Part shown: piece after piece, positions 61,009 through 64,000 of the stretch
How positions within the stretch are numbered: position 1 is the first letter of the stretch
How the letters are laid out: each line of letters opens with the position of its first letter
Assembly (NCBI GenBank): GCA_035518775.1
Contig: DATIXH010000066.1
Span: 8,980 to 72,979, forward strand
DNA length: 64,000 nucleotides
Origin: JBGPEQ01 sp035518775
GTDB taxonomy: Bacteria; Pseudomonadota; Alphaproteobacteria; Dongiales; Dongiaceae
Direction of reading: 5' to 3'
Made by a program: the position numbers and the translations under genes
Notes under the pieces: generated by a model
Seen by the model: the letters and a program-made list of their open reading frames with translations, nothing else
Databases searched by the model: none
What the model was told of the DNA's origin: nothing

Positions 61009-62150
61009 GCAGCCTCCTTCCTCGCGCCGTTGCCGCGGATGAGGGAGGTGACGAGATCGGCGAGCCGGGCGGCGGCGTCGCGCCGGCCGAGGGCGCGGGC
61101 GACATCGGCGGCGCGGCCGAGCCGCTCGGTATCGGCGGCGAGCGAGGCCAGGCGGTCGGCCAGCATGGATGGCGTGGTCTGCGCCTCCGGCATCAGCCAG
61201 GCGGCGCCGGCGGTATCGAGGGCGCGGGCGTTGGCGGTCTGATGATCGTCGGTTGCGAACGGGTAGGGGATGAGGATCGCCGGCCGACCGGCCGCCGTGA
61301 GCTCTGCGACGGTCGAGGCGCCGGAGCGGCAGATCACGAGGTGGGCGGCGCGCAGGCGCTCGGGCATGTCGCCGAAGAACGGCGCCAGCTCGACGGTCGC
61401 GGCCAGGGGCGCGTAGTTGGCGCGCGCGGTCTCCAGGTCCTCCGCGCGCGCCTGTTGCGCGATGCGCAGGCGGCGCTGCAACTCAGCCGGCAGCAGCGCA
61501 ATGGCCTCCGGGATGAGGCGGCTGAAGACGCGGGCGCCCTGGCTGCCGCCGACGACGAGGATCTGGATCACGCCCCCACCGGACGGCGCCGCATAGGGTT
61601 GATCGGCCACCACGGTGATGCCGGGCCGCACAGGGTTCCCGGTCAGCACGGCGCGGTCGCCGCCGGCCCCCGGGCTAGACCCGGCGATGAAGGCGACGCT
61701 GGAGAACGAGGTGGCGATGCGGGTCGCGCGCTTGGCCAGCAGGCGATTGGCGCGCCCGAGCACGGCGTTCTGCTCGTGCAGCACCGTGGGAACGCCCGAG
61801 AGGCTCGCGGCCAACATGGTCGGGACGGAGGCGTAGCCGCCGAAGCCGACCGCGACCGCCGGCTTCAGCCGGCCGAGCAGGCCGCGCGCCTGGAAGAAGC
61901 CGAGGCCGAGCTGCACGACGCCCTGCGCGCGGCCCACGATGCCGGTGCCGGCGAGTCCGCCCGCGGCGATGCGATGGGTTTCGACCGCCGGCAGCCGCTC
62001 GCCGAAGCCGCCGCCGCGGCGGTCGGTGATGAGGGCGACGCCGTGCCCGCGCGACAGCAGCTCGCCGGCCAGCGCCTCGGCCGGGAACATGTGTCCGCCG
62101 GTGCCGCCGGCGGCGAGCACGATGACTCTTGATCCCATGGGGGCGCTCAT
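61005..62150 (-). CDS. murG: MurG, lipid II-forming GlcNAc transferase
   Basis: 381 residues from ATG 62150, coupled to ftsW by a 4-bp overlap. It transfers GlcNAc to lipid I on the inner face of the membrane. VLAAGGTGGHMFPAEALA, VGFGGYASVPTMLAA, HEQNAVLGRANRLLAKRA, VVGGSQGARVFSRLIPEA and the C-terminal ICRSGASTVAELTAAGRPAILIPYPFATDDHQTANA (in pieces) are all family signatures. The long C-terminal helix is present; family length normal. Confidence 0.97.
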   Translation of the reverse strand: MSAPMGSRVIVLAAGGTGGHMFPAEALAGELLSRGHGVALITDRRGGGFGERLPAVETHRIAAGGLAGTGIVGRAQGVVQLGLGFFQARGLLGRLKPAVAVGFGGYASVPTMLAASLSGVPTVLHEQNAVLGRANRLLAKRATRIATSFSSVAFIAGSSPGAGGDRAVLTGNPVRPGITVVADQPYAAPSGGGVIQILVVGGSQGARVFSRLIPEAIALLPAELQRRLRIAQQARAEDLETARANYAPLAATVELAPFFGDMPERLRAAHLVICRSGASTVAELTAAGRPAILIPYPFATDDHQTANARALDTAGAAWLMPEAQTTPSMLADRLASLAADTERLGRAADVARALGRRDAAARLADLVTSLIRGNGARKEAA

Positions 62151-63274
62151 GTCGCGTCTCCCAGGCCGGCGCGGCGGCGCGTGAGGGCGAGCACCATGCC
62201 CATGGCGAGCGAGAGCGCGAGCAACGAGGAGCCGCCGTAGCTGATGAAGGGCAGGGTCATGCCCTTGGTCGGCATGAGGTGCAGGGTCGAGGCCATGTTG
62301 ATGATGGCCTGCAGGCCGAAGCCGACGAGCAGCCCGGCGGTCGCCAGCAGCACGAACAGGTTGTTCTCGTGCAGCAGCCGCGCGAAGCCGCGCAGCACGA
62401 TGAAGGCGAACAGGGCGACCAGCAGCAGGCAGAGCAGCAGGCCGAATTCCTCGCCGGCGACGGCGAAGATGAAGTCGGAATGGGCGTCGGGCAACACCGA
62501 CTTCACCGTGCCCTCGCCGGGGCCGCGGCCGATGAGGCCGCCGTTCATGAAGGCCTCGAGCGAGCGGTCGACCTGGTAGTTGTTGCCGGCGGCCGGATCG
62601 AGGAAGCCGTCGACGCGCTCGCGCACATGGGCGAAGGCGAAGTAGGCGCCGCCGAGGCCGCCGAGGGCGGTCGCGCCCAGCGCCACGACCCACAGCACCG
62701 GCAGGCCCGCGAGGAAGAACTGGGCGAACCAGGTGGCGGTCACCACGCCGGTCATCCCGAGGTCGGGCTGCAGCAGCAGCAGCGCGATGACGACCAGATA
62801 GAGGCCGATGGCGATGAGGTTGCCCGGCACGGGTACACGGCCGTGCTGGGAGGCGAACAGCCAGGCCGCCAGCACGGCGAAGCAGGGCTTAAGGAACTCC
62901 GACGGCTGCAGCGAGAAGCCGCCGAGATTGATCCAGCGGGTGGCGCCCTTGATCTCGCTGCCCGCGACCAGCGTCAGCGCCGTGAGGCCGAGCGCGACCA
63001 CGAAGCCGATCACGGCCAGCCGCCGCAGGTTGCGCAGGTTCAGCAGGGAGACGCCGAATACGATCGCGAGCGCGACCGGCAGCAGCACCAGATGGTGGCG
63101 CACGAGATAGAAGCGGTCGAGACCGATGCGCACGGCCACGGCCGGACTTGCCGCCATCACGAGGATGATGCCGCAGAAGACCAGCACGCCGAGGGCGGCC
63201 AGCATCCAGCGGTCGACCGTCCACCACCAGCGGGACAGCAGGCTGGTATCTGTGCGGGCGAAGGTCATGCTCAT
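62147..63274 (-). CDS. ftsW: Peptidoglycan glycosyltransferase FtsW
   Basis: 375 residues from ATG 63274 (the longer frame is antisense to murD). SEDS-family septal glycan polymerase with ten membrane helices. Key stretches are INLGGFSLQPSEFLK, QPDLGMTGVVTATWFAQFFL in part, the large periplasmic loop with YQVDRSLEAFMNGGLIGRG and VLPDAHSDFIFAVAGEEFG (in pieces), and TLHLMPTKGMTLPFISYGGSS. Start overlaps the murD stop by 4 bp. Confidence 0.97.
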   Translation of the reverse strand: MSMTFARTDTSLLSRWWWTVDRWMLAALGVLVFCGIILVMAASPAVAVRIGLDRFYLVRHHLVLLPVALAIVFGVSLLNLRNLRRLAVIGFVVALGLTALTLVAGSEIKGATRWINLGGFSLQPSEFLKPCFAVLAAWLFASQHGRVPVPGNLIAIGLYLVVIALLLLQPDLGMTGVVTATWFAQFFLAGLPVLWVVALGATALGGLGGAYFAFAHVRERVDGFLDPAAGNNYQVDRSLEAFMNGGLIGRGPGEGTVKSVLPDAHSDFIFAVAGEEFGLLLCLLLVALFAFIVLRGFARLLHENNLFVLLATAGLLVGFGLQAIINMASTLHLMPTKGMTLPFISYGGSSLLALSLAMGMVLALTRRRAGLGDAT

Positions 63275-64000
63275 TGCAGCCTCCGCCGGCCGGGGCCGCC
63301 GTTGGTCTGCATCGGCGTGACGCAGAGCGCCTCGACGAGCTTGCGGAAGACGTCGCCGCGCTCCTCGAAATTGGCGAACTGGTCGAAGGAGGCGGCGGCC
63401 GGTGACAGCAGCACCACCGCGCCGGGCTTGCGCTCGTCCTGCGCCCGGCGATGGGCGGCGGCGACGGCGCCGGCCATCGTGCCGCACTTCGTGCAGGCGA
63501 CTCGGCCCTCGAGGGCGGCGGCGAAGCGCTCGCTGGCCTCGCCGATCAGGAAGGCATGGGCGATGCGCGAATAGAAGGGCTCGAGCCCGTCGAGGCCGGT
63601 CTCCTTCGCGCGCCCGCCGAGAATCCAGTAGATCGGCTGGTAGCAGGCGAGGGCCTTGGCCGCGGCGTCGGCGTTGGTGGCCTTGCTGTCGTTGATGTAG
63701 CTGATATCGCCGATGGTGGCGATCAGCTCCTGGCGATGGGCGAGGCCGGGATAGCTCTTGATGCCAGCGACGATCTGCGGCGTCGCCAGGCCGGCGGCGG
63801 CGCAGGCGGCGAAGGCGGCGGCGGCGTTCTGCCAGTTGTGCTTGCCAGGGAGACTCGCCGCATCGGCCAGTCGCAGCACGCGCTCGGTCTCGCCGGCGCG
63901 GTCGTCCAGCAGCCAGCCGTCATGGGCATAGACTCCGCCGGCCACCGGCCCTTCGGCCGAGATCGGGATCACGGTCTGCATGCGGGCGCCGAGGAAACGG
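63271..64000 (-). CDS. murD: UDP-N-acetylmuramoylalanine--D-glutamate ligase (5' end off window)
   Basis: About 243 C-terminal residues of a protein normally near 450; the reverse-strand frame is open to the window edge (RFLGAR precedes the first in-window Met). It adds D-Glu to UDP-MurNAc-L-Ala. Visible are the central-domain GKHNWQNAAAAFAACAAAGL and C-terminal INDSKATNADAAAKALACY, WILGGRAKETGLDGL and VLLSPAAASFDQFANFEERGDVF (in pieces). First visible gene of the division and murein operon; mra/ftsI/murE-type genes should lie beyond the edge. Confidence 0.95.
   Translation of the reverse strand, partial: RFLGARMQTVIPISAEGPVAGGVYAHDGWLLDDRAGETERVLRLADAASLPGKHNWQNAAAAFAACAAAGLATPQIVAGIKSYPGLAHRQELIATIGDISYINDSKATNADAAAKALACYQPIYWILGGRAKETGLDGLEPFYSRIAHAFLIGEASERFAAALEGRVACTKCGTMAGAVAAAHRRAQDERKPGAVVLLSPAAASFDQFANFEERGDVFRKLVEALCVTPMQTNGGPGRRRLQ

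Overview
This window is a high-GC chromosomal segment from an alphaproteobacterium, most likely a free-living Rhodospirillales-type organism. The evidence is the gene order lgt / MidA-like methyltransferase / pgeF, the division and cell-wall cluster murD-ftsW-murG-murC-murB-ddl-ftsQ-ftsA-ftsZ, an FtsZ with a very long Pro/Ala linker, a bamD-recN-ligA block, a phasin and class I PhaC, DUF1127 modules, and a GTTC-N7-GTTC LexA-type box. Both ends are cut inside genes: an M24 peptidase on the left and murD on the right. I saw no rRNA, tRNA, CRISPR array, integrase or complete insertion sequence.

Layout. 1-10 kb: M24 peptidase, pgeF, midA-like, lgt; then, divergently, ubiK-like, ybjN-like, proC, ybaK-like, a TetR-type regulator, a phasin with a strong promoter bracketed by an exact 12-bp inverted repeat, csaA, a MltB-type lipoprotein and an aldo/keto reductase. 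10-17.5 kb: GST, a CARDB-type exported protein, a class C beta-lactamase-like serine hydrolase, a PHB-depolymerase-type esterase, a small exported protein and the mlaA-mlaC pair. 17.7-23.3 kb: a complete dipeptide ABC transporter (dppABCDF) in one operon. 23.5-31.6 kb: thioesterase, YfbK-like VWA lipoprotein, M14 deacylase, a DMSP-lyase-family cupin just upstream of phaC, a multiply frameshifted flavin reductase pseudogene and an ArsR/SDR pair. 31.7-43.4 kb: uvrD, prmA, a protein with three DUF1127 modules, a long aminopeptidase P, two small lipoproteins (one a truncated globin), ligA, recN, bamD. 43.4-53.6 kb: a mixed block holding a small HGG-motif gene behind a LexA-type box, ilvD, a TPR protein, two MFS exporters, an AraC/GyrI regulator and an ABC-2 exporter. 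53.6-64 kb: the division and murein cluster.

How genes work together. murD to ftsZ build peptidoglycan precursors and the divisome, mostly through 4-bp ATGA overlaps. MlaA/MlaC, BamD and Lgt serve the outer membrane and its lipoproteins. The phasin and PhaC mark polyhydroxyalkanoate storage, and the esterase may act on polyesters or aryl esters. The Dpp operon imports peptides that the M24 enzymes could process.

Points most worth a second look. (i) A family of REPIN-like elements: GTAG-headed hairpins in inverted pairs, placed against gene 3' ends. (ii) A promoter with an embedded LexA-type box in front of an unrecognised HGG-motif gene. (iii) An inverted TGC-rich operator pair around the phasin promoter. 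(iv) The triple-DUF1127 protein. (v) The DMSP-lyase-family gene coupled to phaC. (vi) The separation of ftsZ from bamD-recN-ligA, with no lpxC in the window. None of these proves a new system; each rests on direct sequence features plus inference, as stated in its entry.
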